The position numbers were made by a program, and so were the translations under genes. From Paludisphaera soli (GTDB taxonomy: Bacteria; Planctomycetota; Planctomycetia; Isosphaerales; Isosphaeraceae), in NCBI RefSeq assembly GCF_011064595.1, contig NZ_JAALJI010000035.1, forward strand, positions 1 through 64,000: a stretch of DNA of 64,000 nt, in the 5' to 3' direction. Below are positions 43,071 to 52,555 of the stretch, in pieces. The notes below the pieces were generated by a model, which worked only from the letters and a program-made list of their open reading frames with translations, did not search any database and was not told the origin of the DNA. Positions within the stretch are counted from its first letter, which is position 1. The number at the start of each line of letters is the position of its first letter.

Positions 43071-44379
43071 GCGCCGGGCCTCCCGTCTTGGTGTTGATAT
43101 CGGCGGCGACGCGGCCGCTCTTCAGGGCGCGATCGGCGCGGCGGCGGAAGCCGGCCGCCGCCGCGAGGTCGCCGCGACGCTCGGCGATCAGGGCCAGGGC
43201 CAGCAGCGCCCCGTCGTGCGCGGGGTCGAGATAGATGGCCTTGTTGTAGCAGCCCTCCGCCTCCGACCGCCGGCCGGCCGCCTGGTGGATGCCCGCCATC
43301 AGGACGAAGGCGGCCGCCGAGGGCCCCTCGCGGCGGACGGCCTCCTCGCAGCAGGCCAGCGCCTGGCCGTGGCGGCCCTGGTTGGCGTGCTCCATCGCCC
43401 GTTCGAGCCACGGCCGCGCGTCGTCGGCCGGCGGGCTCGGCGCGGGCGGGGGCGCCGGCGGGGCCGCGATCGCGGGCCGAGGCGGCGTCGGCGGCGGGGG
43501 GGCCAGGCGGGGGCGGTCGGCGAGTTTCGGCGGCGAGGGGAGGGCGGCCTCGGGGCGTCTCGGGGCCTCGTCGGGCTTGCGGCGGCGGAGGGCGAAGGTC
43601 CCGAGGCCGGCGGCCGCGACGAACGCGCGGCCGGCGGGCGAGGCCCCCAGGGTGTCGGCGTGGCCGAGCACGAGGAGGCCGTCGGCGGCCAGGAGCCGGT
43701 CCAGGGTGGCCTCAGCCAGCGCCCGCGAGGGCCGCGCCAGGTAGATCAGCAGGTTGCGGCAGAAGACCGCGTCGTAGGGGGGCTCTCCGGCCAGGAGCGC
43801 GGGGTCGAGGATGTTCCCCAGGCGGAAGCGGACGCGGCCCCGGATCGCCTCGGCGACCTCGAATCCGCCCGGCCGCTCGCGGAACCACCGCGCCAGCCGT
43901 TCCGGCCCCAGCCCTCGGAGCGAGTTTTGCGAGTAGACCCCGGCGCGGGCCGTCTCCAGCCGCCGCTCGCTGACGTCGACGGCGTCGATGACGAAGCGGC
44001 CCGGCGGCAGCCCGGCCTCCTCCAGCGTCACGGCGATCGAGTACGGCTCCTCGCCCCCCGCGCAGGGGAGGCTCAGCACCCGCAAGGGGCCTCGCGAGGG
44101 CCGGGCCGTCCAGCCGTCGCGCGCGAAGGTCCGGAGGAGGTCGAACGGCAGGGCGTCGCGGAAGAACCAGCTCTCGGGGACGACCACCTCGTCGATCAGG
44201 GCCTGCAGCTCGGCCTCCGACCGCGCCACCAGCTCGGCGTAATCCTGCTCCTGCACCAGCCCCGTCGCCCGCATCCGCTCCCGGGCCGCGCGGGGGATCA
44301 GCCCGGGGCCGATCGACGCCCGATCCAGCCCCAGCCGCTCGTTCAAGATCGCGTCGATGGCGCGGAGACCGTCGGACAT
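43063..44379 (-). CDS. cheR: CheR methyltransferase with C-terminal TPR (WspC-like)
   Basis: About 438 residues from MSDGLRAIDAILNERLG; the frame is open to 44427 with an unrelated-looking extension. CheR N-domain helices (LNERLGLDRASIGPGLIPRA, VVPESWFFRD) precede the SAM-binding domain: RVLSLPCAGGEEPYSIAVTL, DAVDVSERRLETARAGVYSQ, YDAVFCRNLLIYL and DGLLVLGHADTL. A Pro-rich linker (~285-335) leads to TPR repeats (ERAMEHANQGRHGQALACCE, AGIHQAAGRRSEAEGCYNKA, YLDPAHDGALLALALIAERR). It methylates receptor glutamates. The TPR tail is typical of WspC-type CheR and probably mediates protein contacts. Confidence 0.94.
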   Translation of the reverse strand: MSDGLRAIDAILNERLGLDRASIGPGLIPRAARERMRATGLVQEQDYAELVARSEAELQALIDEVVVPESWFFRDALPFDLLRTFARDGWTARPSRGPLRVLSLPCAGGEEPYSIAVTLEEAGLPPGRFVIDAVDVSERRLETARAGVYSQNSLRGLGPERLARWFRERPGGFEVAEAIRGRVRFRLGNILDPALLAGEPPYDAVFCRNLLIYLARPSRALAEATLDRLLAADGLLVLGHADTLGASPAGRAFVAAAGLGTFALRRRKPDEAPRRPEAALPSPPKLADRPRLAPPPPTPPRPAIAAPPAPPPAPSPPADDARPWLERAMEHANQGRHGQALACCEEAVRREGPSAAAFVLMAGIHQAAGRRSEAEGCYNKAIYLDPAHDGALLALALIAERRGDLAAAAGFRRRADRALKSGRVAADINTKTGGPAHE

Positions 44380-44476
44380 GGAGTCGGCCCTAAGAGTGAC
44401 CCGGCCGCGGGATCGCGGCTCCGCCATTGTACCCCGAGGCGGGCGGACCGTCTCGCCCGTGCGGGCGGGCGGCCCG

Positions 44477-44941
44477 CTAGCCCGCCGCCGCGGGGGCCAG
44501 GATCTTCTCGACGAGGATGAGCTGGGCCATGCCGGCGTCGGTCTCGGCCAAGCCGCCGAGGTAGGGGGCGTCCGGCAGCACGAACGGGCTGGCGGTCAGG
44601 CCGTCAGGGTCGACGGGGGCGAGGTCGTCGACGTTCTCGGCGATCAGGCCCAGCAGGGCGCGGGGCGCGGGCCCTTGCGGACCGGGGGCCTCGCGACGCC
44701 GCGGGGGGGCGCGGTCGACCAGGATGATGCGGGTGCTGAGCCGTTCGGGCGCCGGCCCCGCCCCCAGGAGGGTCCCCAGGTCGACGACCGAGACGACCTC
44801 GCCCCGGAACTCCAGCACGCCCGCCAGGTGCGCCGGCGCGTGAGGGAGGGGGCGGAGGCGCACCCGGGGGACGACCTCGACCACCCGCGACGCGTCGACC
44901 GCGTAGCGCTGACCGGCGGCCTGGAACGTCAGCAGGAGCAT
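44477..44941 (-). CDS. cheW: CheW-family adaptor (WspB-like)
   Basis: A protein of 154 residues: MLLLTFQAAGQRYAVDASRV, VVEVVPRVRLRPLPHAP, AHLAGVLEFRGEVVSVVDLG, a short insertion in place of the usual central loop (DRAPPRRREAPGPQGPAPRA), then LLGLIAENVDDLAPVDPDGL and QLILVEKIL. It links receptor and CheA kinase. It sits 22 bases downstream of the MCP gene and upstream of cheR, the WspB position. Confidence 0.93.
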   Translation of the reverse strand: MLLLTFQAAGQRYAVDASRVVEVVPRVRLRPLPHAPAHLAGVLEFRGEVVSVVDLGTLLGAGPAPERLSTRIILVDRAPPRRREAPGPQGPAPRALLGLIAENVDDLAPVDPDGLTASPFVLPDAPYLGGLAETDAGMAQLILVEKILAPAAAG

Positions 44942-44963
44942 GGCGGGCCTCGGGTCGGCTGGG

Positions 44964-47018
44964 TCAGGACGGGCGTGGGGCGGGGAGCTCGCAGACGTCG
45001 ACGTTGCCGACGGTGAACCGGGAGACCTCCTCCTTCAGGCCGCCGACCGCCTCGCGGAGGTGGTCGGTGGCGCTGTTGAACTCGCGGAGCGAGGAGGTGG
45101 TCTGGCCGGCGACCTCGCTGAGGCGGAGCATGGCCTCGCGGATCTGGTCGGCGCCCTGGGACTGCACCCGCATCCCCTCGGTCACCTGTTCGAACCGCTC
45201 GTCCAGGCCCTGGACGCCGGCGATGATCGAGCCCAGCTGGCCGCCGATCTGCTGGACCTCGGCGACCACGGCGCGGACCTGCTCGCTGAACTTGTCCATC
45301 TCCATCACGCCGGCCGAGACGCTGTACTGCATCTCCTTGACCATGCGCTCGATGTCGAGCGTGGCGACGGCGGTCTGGTCGGCCAGGCGGCGGATCTCGC
45401 GGGCGACGACGAGGAAGCCCAGGCCGTACTCGCCGGCCTTCTCGGCCTCGATGGCCGCGTTGATCGACAGCAGGTTGGTCTGGTCGGCCACCTTGGTGAT
45501 CGTGGTGACGACCATGTTGATGTTGGCGGCGCGCTCGCTGATGACCGAGAGCTTCGAGCCGATCGAGCCGGTGGACTCGGCGAGCTGCCGCATGGTGCGG
45601 TCCATGCCGGTGAGGCCGTCGCGGCCGGTCGCCGCCTGCTGGGCCGCGTCGCGGACCACGGCGTTGACCTCGGTCATGGTCTTGAGCAGCTCCTGGCTCG
45701 TGGCCGAGATCTCGTTGACGGCGGCGGCGGCCTCGTTGGTGGACGCGCCGTACTCGTACACCGCCTGCTCCTGCTGCCGCGAGGTGGCGGCGATCTCGGT
45801 GGCGGTGGACAGCAGCGAGATGCTCGACTTCTGGATCCGGCCGATCAGCGAGCGGAGGTCGTGGTTCATCTTGCGGATCGCGGTCAGCAGCAGCCCGATC
45901 TCGCCCGGGGCCCGCTCCTGGCAGGTCGCGGTCAGGTCGCCGGCGGCCACCCGGTCGGCCAGCAGGGCGGCCTGGCGGATCGGCCGGGTGATCGTCCGGG
46001 CCATGCCCCAGGCCGCCAGCACGACCAGGGCCGTCGTCGCCGCCAGCAGGCTCCCGACCGCCCAGCGCTGCTGATCGATCATCGCGAACGCCTCGGCCCG
46101 GTCCTGCTTGACGTTGAGCCCCCAGCGGAACGCCGGGATGTACGACCAGGCGGCCACCGCCTGCTCGCCCCGGTAGTCGTTCACGGGGCCGTAGCCGTGG
46201 ACCCCCCGGACGGCCAGCTGCACGGCCTGCGACAGGTCGCTCCCCATCGGGATCCGGCGTTTGAAGGCGGCGTCGGGGTCGTGGCGGAGCGGGGCGACGA
46301 ACATGATCTCGTCCCCCTTGAGCATCCCCACGAGCGCCTCGCCGGTCTCGCCCAGGCCGCTGTAGTCCTGGAAGCTCCGGTAGATCTCCTTGTTGCCGAC
46401 CTGCAGCGCCACCAGGCCGATCAGCACGCCGTCCTTGAGCACCGGCTGGGCCATGAACAGGGCCGGGTTCGGCAGGCCGGGGTAGGACTGGAAGTCCGAA
46501 ACCTCCCCTTGCAGGAGCGTCCGGGCGCGGCGGAAGACCTCGGCCAGCTCGCTGTCTTTCAGCGGGCCCGAGAGGAGCCCAGGGCCCACGTCAAGGCCCC
46601 CCTCCAGGCCGTGCAGCAGCCGGCCGCCGACGTCGAACAGGAGGACGTTTTCGTAGCCGTAGGTCTCGCAGAACAACCGCATCGCCGGCCGCACGCGGGC
46701 CCCGACGGCGGCGGCGGCCGGGGCGTCGCCCGCGTCGAGGGCCCGCGTCAGGTCGATCACGGCGGCCTGGGTGGTGGAAATCTGCCCCAGGACCGCGAGG
46801 TTCCCCTGCCGCTCGCGGATGAAGCTGTTCAGCTCCAGCGCCTTCGAAGCCGAGATCGCCTGGAGCCGGTCGCGCAGGCCCGCCTCCAGCGACCGCGTCG
46901 CCAGCCGGTTGGTGATGGCCGTCAGCACGATGCAGGGGATCAGCGAGATCCCCAGGAACCCCACCATCAGCCGGGTCGTGATGCCGAGCCCCGAGAGCAT
47001 GGACCGGATCTTGTTCAT
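44964..47018 (-). CDS. Methyl-accepting chemotaxis protein (WspA-like receptor)
   Basis: A protein of 684 residues. TM1 (~18-38, [19 protein letters not shown]) is followed by a periplasmic sensor of ~290 residues with dCache-like features ([60 protein letters not shown]). TM2 (~327-347) and HAMP ([20 protein letters not shown]) follow, then a coiled signalling domain with hairpin tip [20 protein letters not shown] and [20 protein letters not shown], the receptor variant found in WspA-type systems. It has no C-terminal CheR-tethering pentapeptide. It is presumably modified by the adjacent CheR and CheB. A periplasmic-binding-protein gene lies immediately upstream. Confidence 0.95.
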   Translation of the reverse strand: MNKIRSMLSGLGITTRLMVGFLGISLIPCIVLTAITNRLATRSLEAGLRDRLQAISASKALELNSFIRERQGNLAVLGQISTTQAAVIDLTRALDAGDAPAAAAVGARVRPAMRLFCETYGYENVLLFDVGGRLLHGLEGGLDVGPGLLSGPLKDSELAEVFRRARTLLQGEVSDFQSYPGLPNPALFMAQPVLKDGVLIGLVALQVGNKEIYRSFQDYSGLGETGEALVGMLKGDEIMFVAPLRHDPDAAFKRRIPMGSDLSQAVQLAVRGVHGYGPVNDYRGEQAVAAWSYIPAFRWGLNVKQDRAEAFAMIDQQRWAVGSLLAATTALVVLAAWGMARTITRPIRQAALLADRVAAGDLTATCQERAPGEIGLLLTAIRKMNHDLRSLIGRIQKSSISLLSTATEIAATSRQQEQAVYEYGASTNEAAAAVNEISATSQELLKTMTEVNAVVRDAAQQAATGRDGLTGMDRTMRQLAESTGSIGSKLSVISERAANINMVVTTITKVADQTNLLSINAAIEAEKAGEYGLGFLVVAREIRRLADQTAVATLDIERMVKEMQYSVSAGVMEMDKFSEQVRAVVAEVQQIGGQLGSIIAGVQGLDERFEQVTEGMRVQSQGADQIREAMLRLSEVAGQTTSSLREFNSATDHLREAVGGLKEEVSRFTVGNVDVCELPAPRPS

Positions 47019-47097
47019 GAGCGGCGTTCCAGCGTCGAGATCGAGCCGTGGTTTCGTGGGATCGCTTCCGGTCCGGTCCGGTTCGGCCGCGGGGCGC

Positions 47098-48489
47098 TCA
47101 TCGCACCGGCGCGCGGGGGGTCGCGGCGGCCCGCGTCGAGGGGGCGGGGCCGGGCGTCTCCCGGCGGACGGCGCCCCGAGGGCCCCAGACCACGGGCCGC
47201 CCGGCGGGCTCGGCCGAAGAAGCGGGCGCGGCGGGCGCCGGCTCGTCGAGGCCGGGCTTGCCGGTGGTCGTCCACCGCAGGAGGGCGTCCCGCCAGGCCT
47301 CCCGGCTCCGGAAGACCGGATACGAGATCGGCCGGATCGGCCGGGACAGCTTCCAGACGACGTCGAACCGGCCGTCGCGGCGGATCCGCCCCATCTGGAA
47401 GGGCCGCCAGGCGTGGAGCATGTCGTGGTCGATCGAGACGACCCCCTGGGGAGTTTCCAGGCTCTGCCGCGAGAGGCACCCCCGGACGTCCTCCGTGCTG
47501 AGCGACTCCGCCTCCTCCACCGCCTGGGACCACAGCTTCACCGCGTAGTACGCCGAGGCCGCCGGGTCGCTCGCCGTCCGGTCGCCGCCGTACCTCGCCC
47601 GGAGCCGTTCCGCCAGCCCGTCCTTGACCCCGGCCTCGGACGCCTGGAAGTAGCCCTGGCCCGCGTAGTGGCCGACCGTCTCGTCGGCGGGGATCTGGCG
47701 GAGGTCGGCCTCGGAGACCCGCAGGCTGACGATCGGCAGCTCGTCGGCCGTCAGCCCGGCCGCCGCCATCTGCTTGAAAAACGCCAAATTGGCATCGCCC
47801 ACCACCGAGCTGATCACCACGTCCGCCCCGGAGGCTTTCGCCGCCGCGACCAGCTCCTCCATGCCCCCGCCGTCGATCCCCGCGAAAGCCTCGCCCGCGA
47901 CCGAGCCGCCGATCGCCTTGAGCTGGTCGCCGACGACTGCGTGGATCGCGTACGAGGAGACGTCGGCCATCCCGGCCAGGAAGAACTTCCTCGCCTTGAG
48001 CGTCTCGAAGCACCACGAGACCGCCGGCACCGCCTGCTGGTTCGGCAGCGGGCCGGTGCCGATCATGTCGACCGAGACTTCCATCCCCTCGTACACGCCC
48101 GGGAAGAAATAGAGCCGCTTGCCGGCCGTCGCCGCGGCCTCCATCGGCCTGCGGCACGCCGAGGTCAGGCCGCCGAACAGGACGCTCGCCTTCTCGGACT
48201 CGACCAGTCGGCGCGCCTCCTGGCCGAAGACCGAGGAGTCCGACCGGCCGTCGGCGATCACCCAGGTCAGCTGCCGGCCGAGCAGGCCGCCGGCCTCGTT
48301 GATCTCCTCGAGCGCCAGGACCTCGGCGTCGAGCATCTGCTGCTCGACCCCCGCGAGCGGGCCCGTCTTCGAATGCACGAGCCCGACGACGATCGGCGCC
48401 TCGACCCGCCGGATCAGCCCGGGGCCCCAGTAGACGGCCCCCGCCGCAAGCAGACCCGCGGCCAGCAACCCGAGCCACCAACGCCCCAT
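47098..48489 (-). CDS. Membrane-anchored periplasmic amide/urea-type substrate-binding protein
   Basis: A protein of 463 residues. The N-terminal hydrophobic helix ([20 protein letters not shown]) is a signal anchor. The rest is a type I periplasmic-binding fold of the urea/short-chain amide group (UrtA/AmiC-like): [60 protein letters not shown] and DADVVISS-like strands. The C-terminal ~80 residues are a Pro/Ala-rich tail after [19 protein letters not shown]. No ABC permease or ATPase is adjacent. The gene lies 80 bases upstream of the MCP on the same strand, so it probably delivers ligand to the receptor rather than to a transporter. Confidence 0.88.
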   Translation of the reverse strand: MGRWWLGLLAAGLLAAGAVYWGPGLIRRVEAPIVVGLVHSKTGPLAGVEQQMLDAEVLALEEINEAGGLLGRQLTWVIADGRSDSSVFGQEARRLVESEKASVLFGGLTSACRRPMEAAATAGKRLYFFPGVYEGMEVSVDMIGTGPLPNQQAVPAVSWCFETLKARKFFLAGMADVSSYAIHAVVGDQLKAIGGSVAGEAFAGIDGGGMEELVAAAKASGADVVISSVVGDANLAFFKQMAAAGLTADELPIVSLRVSEADLRQIPADETVGHYAGQGYFQASEAGVKDGLAERLRARYGGDRTASDPAASAYYAVKLWSQAVEEAESLSTEDVRGCLSRQSLETPQGVVSIDHDMLHAWRPFQMGRIRRDGRFDVVWKLSRPIRPISYPVFRSREAWRDALLRWTTTGKPGLDEPAPAAPASSAEPAGRPVVWGPRGAVRRETPGPAPSTRAAATPRAPVR

Positions 48490-48769
48490 CGGCTTGACCC
48501 CCGCACCCGGCCGCGATCGCGCACGAATCCTGACCGACAGGCCCGCGTCAACTGCGTCAACTGCGATTATAGACCATTGGCGACCTCCCGGCCCGCGGGT
48601 ACCCCTTAATCTCGACCCGTTTTCGCGGTGCGACGCATCTGCCCGGAACCCCCCAGGGGGCCAGGTCGGTCCACGAACCTCTTCCGCTCGATCCGATCTG
48701 ACTTAGTGGTGTCGTATCCTGACGTCGTGGGTGAAGGGCGGGAATTGCGGAGAGATGGGGAGAAGCGTG

Positions 48770-49015
48770 ATGATCCGGACGTTGCAGGCGATCGGTGCGG
48801 AGTGCGGCGTGATCCTGGACGAGGCCCTCCTGAGGCTCCTCGGGTTGGAGGTCGGCTCCCGCGTCGAGGTCGGCCTCGCGCCCGGCGGGAAGGGGTTGCT
48901 CCTGATCCCCTTGGAGGCCGGCGAAGCGGGGGCCGAGCATCGCGCCCGGGTCCGCGAGGCGTCCCGGCGAGCCATCGAACGGCACGCGTCGGCCTTCCGG
49001 AGGCTGGCGGAATAA
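48770..49015 (+). CDS. AbrB/MazE-type antitoxin-like protein
   Basis: A protein of 81 residues; start 48770 is preceded by GGGGAGAAG, and the frame is open to 48731. An N-terminal swapped-hairpin AbrB fold is recognisable: MIRTLQAIGAECGVILDEAL, LRLLGLEVGSRVEVGLAPGG and KGLLLIPLEAGEAG. The C-terminal basic helix (HRARVREASRRAIERHASAF) would carry the toxin-binding part. A decayed Doc-like toxin frame overlaps its stop codon, consistent with an antitoxin-toxin pair. Confidence 0.8.
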   Translation: MIRTLQAIGAECGVILDEALLRLLGLEVGSRVEVGLAPGGKGLLLIPLEAGEAGAEHRARVREASRRAIERHASAFRRLAE

Positions 49016-49212
49016 GCCCGATCTTCCTCGATCGGACGGACCTGATCGCGCTGCACGCCGATCAGGTCGACGAATTCGGCGGGTGGGGCGTCCGCGACGA
49101 GGGCCTCTTGGATTCGGGCGGCGTGCAGCCGTTCGCGACGTTCCCGGAGCGCCTCGGGCGGCGTGTGAAGGCCCGGCGGATCCGCGTCAGCCCGCCCAGC
49201 TCGCGGGGATGA
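49012..49212 (+). pseudogene. Truncated Doc (Fic/death-on-curing) toxin remnant
   Basis: Immediately overlapping the AbrB-like stop, the frame reads SPIFLDRTDLIALHADQVDE, FGGWGVRDEGLLDSGGVQPF and ATFPERLG. This matches the N-terminal ~45 residues of Doc proteins (FLxxxDVLALHxDQIxxFGG, GIRDxGLLESAxAQPxATF). The downstream HPFVDGNKR catalytic motif is absent and the frame degenerates into Arg-rich sequence by about 49150. No normal start codon is present; the frame begins with ATA. It is most likely a dead toxin left next to its antitoxin. The tail overlaps the convergent J-domain gene. Confidence 0.65.
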
Positions 49213-50026
49213 TCTCGTCGCGGGTCTGGAGGTGGACGGTCAGGTCGTGGGCCTGGAGGTCGTCGCGGAGGGCGAGGAAGCCGGCCTGGGCCGCGACGAC
49301 GTCGGGGAAGCTGGCCCAGCCGACGAACCGGCCGTCCTCGATGCGCGAGCGGGTCGCCTGGGCCTCGCTCCGCGGCAGCTTCTCGAACGCCTCGATGACG
49401 TGCCGCAGGGTGTCGCCCAGGTGGGCGTACTCGGCGCTCCGGGAGACCAGCGAGCGCAGCGGCCACGAGACGACCATGCAGACGCTGAGCGTCGGCCCCT
49501 CGGCGGAGGCGGCGTCCGACGTCGTGGCCGAGGCGTCGCGGCCGGGGTCCTCGGCCATGTCGAAGCGGATCCAGATCAGCTCGACCTCGACCATCTGGAA
49601 GACGCCCGGCGGCTCGGCCCGGGGCTCCGACGGCGGCTCCGGCTCCCATGCGGCGGACGCCCCGGGTGCCTCCTCCTCCTCCGTCTCCGTCGCGGTGCCG
49701 GCCGCCGACCCGCTCCCGAACGGGAACCGGCCCTGCGAGAAGAAGCCCGACATGGGCGAGGGCCGCGACCAGGGCGGGGGCGTCGCCGAGGCCGCCGCCG
49801 CGTCGAAGCCGCCGAACCCGGCCCCGGCCGGCTGCTCCAGGCCCTCGGCCGTGGACTTGAGCACCTCGTAGGCGCGCACGACCATGCGGAACGCCCACTC
49901 GTCGCCGCCGAGGTCGGGGTGGTGCTTCTTGGACTTCTCGCGGAAGGCCTCGCGGACCTCGTCCGGCGTCGCCTCGGCGGGCACGCCCAAAATCGCGCGA
50001 GGATCGAACGGGAAATGGTGGATCAT
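49187..50026 (-). CDS. J-domain protein
   Basis: About 279 residues from MIHHFPFDPRAILGV; five codons upstream another ATG (50041) is possible, but AAGGG favours 50026. Residues ~5-70 are a J domain: ILGVPAEATPDEVREAFREK, KSKKHHPDLGGD with the HPD motif that stimulates Hsp70 ATPase, and AFRMVVRAYEVLKS. A Gly/Phe- and acidic low-complexity middle (ATETEEEEAPG) follows. The C-terminal domain (VEVELIWIRFDMAEDPG to RDEIIPASWAG) is not a standard DnaJ substrate domain. It is a type C J-protein with an unknown client. Confidence 0.85.
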   Translation of the reverse strand: MIHHFPFDPRAILGVPAEATPDEVREAFREKSKKHHPDLGGDEWAFRMVVRAYEVLKSTAEGLEQPAGAGFGGFDAAAASATPPPWSRPSPMSGFFSQGRFPFGSGSAAGTATETEEEEAPGASAAWEPEPPSEPRAEPPGVFQMVEVELIWIRFDMAEDPGRDASATTSDAASAEGPTLSVCMVVSWPLRSLVSRSAEYAHLGDTLRHVIEAFEKLPRSEAQATRSRIEDGRFVGWASFPDVVAAQAGFLALRDDLQAHDLTVHLQTRDEIIPASWAG

Positions 50027-50242
50027 GGGACCCTTCATCACGGACCAGGAGAGCCGACGCCGGCCCGATTCCTTTCATCCGTTCATCCTGCAATCCCCAC
50101 GCCGATCCTTCGCCGGCGCACTCCGAATCTTCACGGGGAGGATGGGCCGCACCCATGATCGGCGCGGGCCGGCGCGCTATCCTCCAAGGTGGCGCCGTCG
50201 CTCGGCGGCGTCGCATCGGGTTACCAGTGGAGGTGTTCCGCC

Positions 50243-52123
50243 ATGGGGAGCGATCGGGAGATGCGGCGCGGTTGGTCGGGTTCGGGGAACGTCGCGTTCG
50301 GGGTCGGGATCATCGCCTGGGCCCTGGGGGGGCCGGGGAGGGCCGAGGCGGGCGTGAAGGCGGCCGACGTCGCCTCGTGGCCGATCGTCGTCGCGGCCGA
50401 CGCCGCGCCCGCGGAGCGGCGCGCGGCCGAGGAGCTGCGCGACGCCTTCGCCGAGGCGGCCGGCGCGCGTCCCGAGATCGCGGCCGAGGCACCGGCCGGC
50501 AAGCCGGCGGTGATCGTCGGCGGCGCGGCGGGCCTGGAGACGGCCGGGCTCGGCGACGAGGGGTTCGTCATCCGGGTCGGCGCCGACCGCGTCGCGATCG
50601 CCGGCGGTTCCCCGCGCGGGACGCTCTACGGCGTCTACTCGTTCCTGGAGGACGAGTTCGGCGTCCGCTACCTGACCGCCGACTGCACGAGCATCCCCCG
50701 GGTCGATCCCGGCAAGCTGCTAGCGGACGGCGAGCGGACGTTCCGGCCCCGGTTCGCCTGGCGGTACTCGTACTACAAGGCCAACCAGGATCATCCCGAA
50801 CTGGCCGCCCGGCTGCGCAACAACGCCGTCGTCGGCGCGCCCGAGCTGGGGGGGCGGTCGGCCTGGTCGCTCATCTCGCACTCGGTTCACAACTGGATCC
50901 CGGTGGCGAAGCTGGGCGCGTCGAACCCCGAGTTCTTCAGTTTGGTCGACGGCAAGCGCCGGGCGTTCATGAAGGACGACCAGTTCGAACAGGGCGGGAC
51001 GCAGCCCTGCTTCACCAACCCGGAGGTCCGCCGGCGGATCATCGAGGGCGTGCTGGCCGAGGCCGAGCGCCGCAACCTGAGCGACGGCGTGGTCTCGATC
51101 AGCCAGAACGACAACGAGCAGTACTGCCGTTGCCCCGACTGCGCGGCGATCGACGACCGTGAAGGCTCGCATATGGGCTCGCTTCTGACCCTGCTGAACG
51201 AGGCGGGCGACGCCCTGGCGAGGGTCCGCCCGGGGGTCTGCGTGGGGACGCTCGCATATCAATACTCGCGCAAGCCGCCGAAGACGCTCAAGCCCCGGCC
51301 GAACGTCGCGATCCAGCTTTGCAGCATCGAGGCCTGCCAGGTCCACCCGCTGAACGACCCCTCCTGCGAGCGGAACCGGGCGTTCTGCTCCGACCTGGAC
51401 GGCTGGTGCGCGATCAGCGATCGGGTCTACGTCTGGAATTACAACGTGGACTTCACCAGCTACAACCTCCCCTGCCCCAATATCGAGATCATCGGCGCGA
51501 ACGTCCGCTACCTGGCGGCCAACGGCGTCCGGGGCGTGTTCATGCAGGCCGCGGGCGACGCCCGAAACACCGAGCTGGCCGACCTGCGCAACCATCTCAT
51601 CTCGCGGTTGCTCTGGGACCCGACCCTCGACGACCGCCGCGTGATCGACGAGTTCGCCGATCGCTACTACGGCGCGGCGGCCGACGACGTGAAGGCGTAC
51701 ATCCGGCTGATCTCGGAGACCCCTCGGAAGAAGGGCGTGCATCGCCATTGCTTCGGCGTCGTCGCCGATTACGGCTACGACGAGTCGCTCGGCCGCGAGG
51801 CCCTGGCGATCCTGGAGCGCGGGATGGCCCGCGCCGAGAACCCGGCGGTCCGCGACCGCGTCGAGAAGCTGACGATCGGCCCGCGCACGATCCTGCTGGC
51901 GCCGTTCGTGGCCTGGGTCCGCGGCCATCAGAGGGAGATCGCCGCCGGCCGACTCAAGGAGGCCCCGCCCGAGGCGTACCGGGGCATGGAGGCCGACCTC
52001 CGCGAGCTGTTCCGGCTCTACGAACGCCACGGCGTCGATCGCTATTCCGAGAACCTCGCCGCAGCGCCGCTGAAGGCGGTGCTGCCCGCCTCGCTGTTCG
52101 CGTCGGCCGACGGGGCGGAGTGA
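50243..52123 (+). CDS. DUF4838 secreted protein (glycoside hydrolase-like)
   Basis: A protein of 626 residues; start 50243 follows TGGAGGTG, and a second ATG lies six codons on. A signal peptide (VAFGVGIIAWALGGPGRAEA) is followed by an alpha-glucuronidase N-terminal-like domain (VAADAAPAERRAAEELRDAF, GPSPRGTLYGVYSFLEDEFG region) and the DUF4838 barrel: FAWRYSYYKANQDHPELAAR, QGGTQPCFTNPEVRRRIIEG, VSISQNDNEQYCRCPDCAAI and YVWNYNVDFTSYNLPCPNIE. These proteins are predicted carbohydrate-active enzymes common in planctomycetes and Bacteroidetes. Substrate unknown. Confidence 0.9.
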   Translation: MGSDREMRRGWSGSGNVAFGVGIIAWALGGPGRAEAGVKAADVASWPIVVAADAAPAERRAAEELRDAFAEAAGARPEIAAEAPAGKPAVIVGGAAGLETAGLGDEGFVIRVGADRVAIAGGSPRGTLYGVYSFLEDEFGVRYLTADCTSIPRVDPGKLLADGERTFRPRFAWRYSYYKANQDHPELAARLRNNAVVGAPELGGRSAWSLISHSVHNWIPVAKLGASNPEFFSLVDGKRRAFMKDDQFEQGGTQPCFTNPEVRRRIIEGVLAEAERRNLSDGVVSISQNDNEQYCRCPDCAAIDDREGSHMGSLLTLLNEAGDALARVRPGVCVGTLAYQYSRKPPKTLKPRPNVAIQLCSIEACQVHPLNDPSCERNRAFCSDLDGWCAISDRVYVWNYNVDFTSYNLPCPNIEIIGANVRYLAANGVRGVFMQAAGDARNTELADLRNHLISRLLWDPTLDDRRVIDEFADRYYGAAADDVKAYIRLISETPRKKGVHRHCFGVVADYGYDESLGREALAILERGMARAENPAVRDRVEKLTIGPRTILLAPFVAWVRGHQREIAAGRLKEAPPEAYRGMEADLRELFRLYERHGVDRYSENLAAAPLKAVLPASLFASADGAE

Positions 52124-52230
52124 GTCGGGACGCGGACGGTACGGGGGTTGCAACCCTGGTCAGGACGTGAGCCGGCGGCGCGAGTCGCCTCGCCGGCGTT
52201 CCTCACCACCCAAGCCCGAGGAGCCCAGGC

Positions 52231-52479
52231 ATGCCGGACGATGTTTATCGCGAGCACAAGCTGTCCGACGCCGTCCCCCGGCCGGAGGACGACGAAGCCG
52301 ATCCCGCCGGAGGCCCCCCCGAGGCCACCCACGCGACCGAGGCCGAGCAACAGCGCGCGGCCGAGGCGAGCCAGCAGGCTCAGAACGCGCAAGGCGACCT
52401 CAAGGATCGCCTGGTGGACATCGGCAAGTCCCAGCACATGGGCGGCCGCGCCCGGGGCCGCGTCAGCGACCGCGGATGA
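52231..52479 (+). CDS. Small hydrophilic hypothetical protein
   Basis: A protein of 82 residues with GAGGAGCC 9 bases upstream. It is charged and Gln/Ala/Pro-rich, probably unstructured in the middle (EATHATEAEQQRAAEASQQA), with a C-terminal LKDRLVDIGKSQHMGGRARG. No membrane segment. It is followed by a strong terminator hairpin at 52502, supporting a real monocistronic gene. Family unknown. Confidence 0.6.
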   Translation: MPDDVYREHKLSDAVPRPEDDEADPAGGPPEATHATEAEQQRAAEASQQAQNAQGDLKDRLVDIGKSQHMGGRARGRVSDRG

Positions 52480-52501
52480 GACCCGCCGCCGTCAAGATCC
52501 A

Positions 52502-52532
52502 GGCCGGGGCGCGCCATCGGCGCGCCCCGGCC
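52502..52532. terminator. Hairpin terminator between convergent genes
   Basis: A perfect 14-bp stem (GGCCGGGGCGCGCC with its complement) closes on an ATC loop and is followed by TCGTTTCG. It lies between the small gene ending at 52479 and the convergent gene ending at 52556. Confidence 0.75.
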
Positions 52533-52555
52533 TCGTTTCGAACGCGCGCCCCGTC

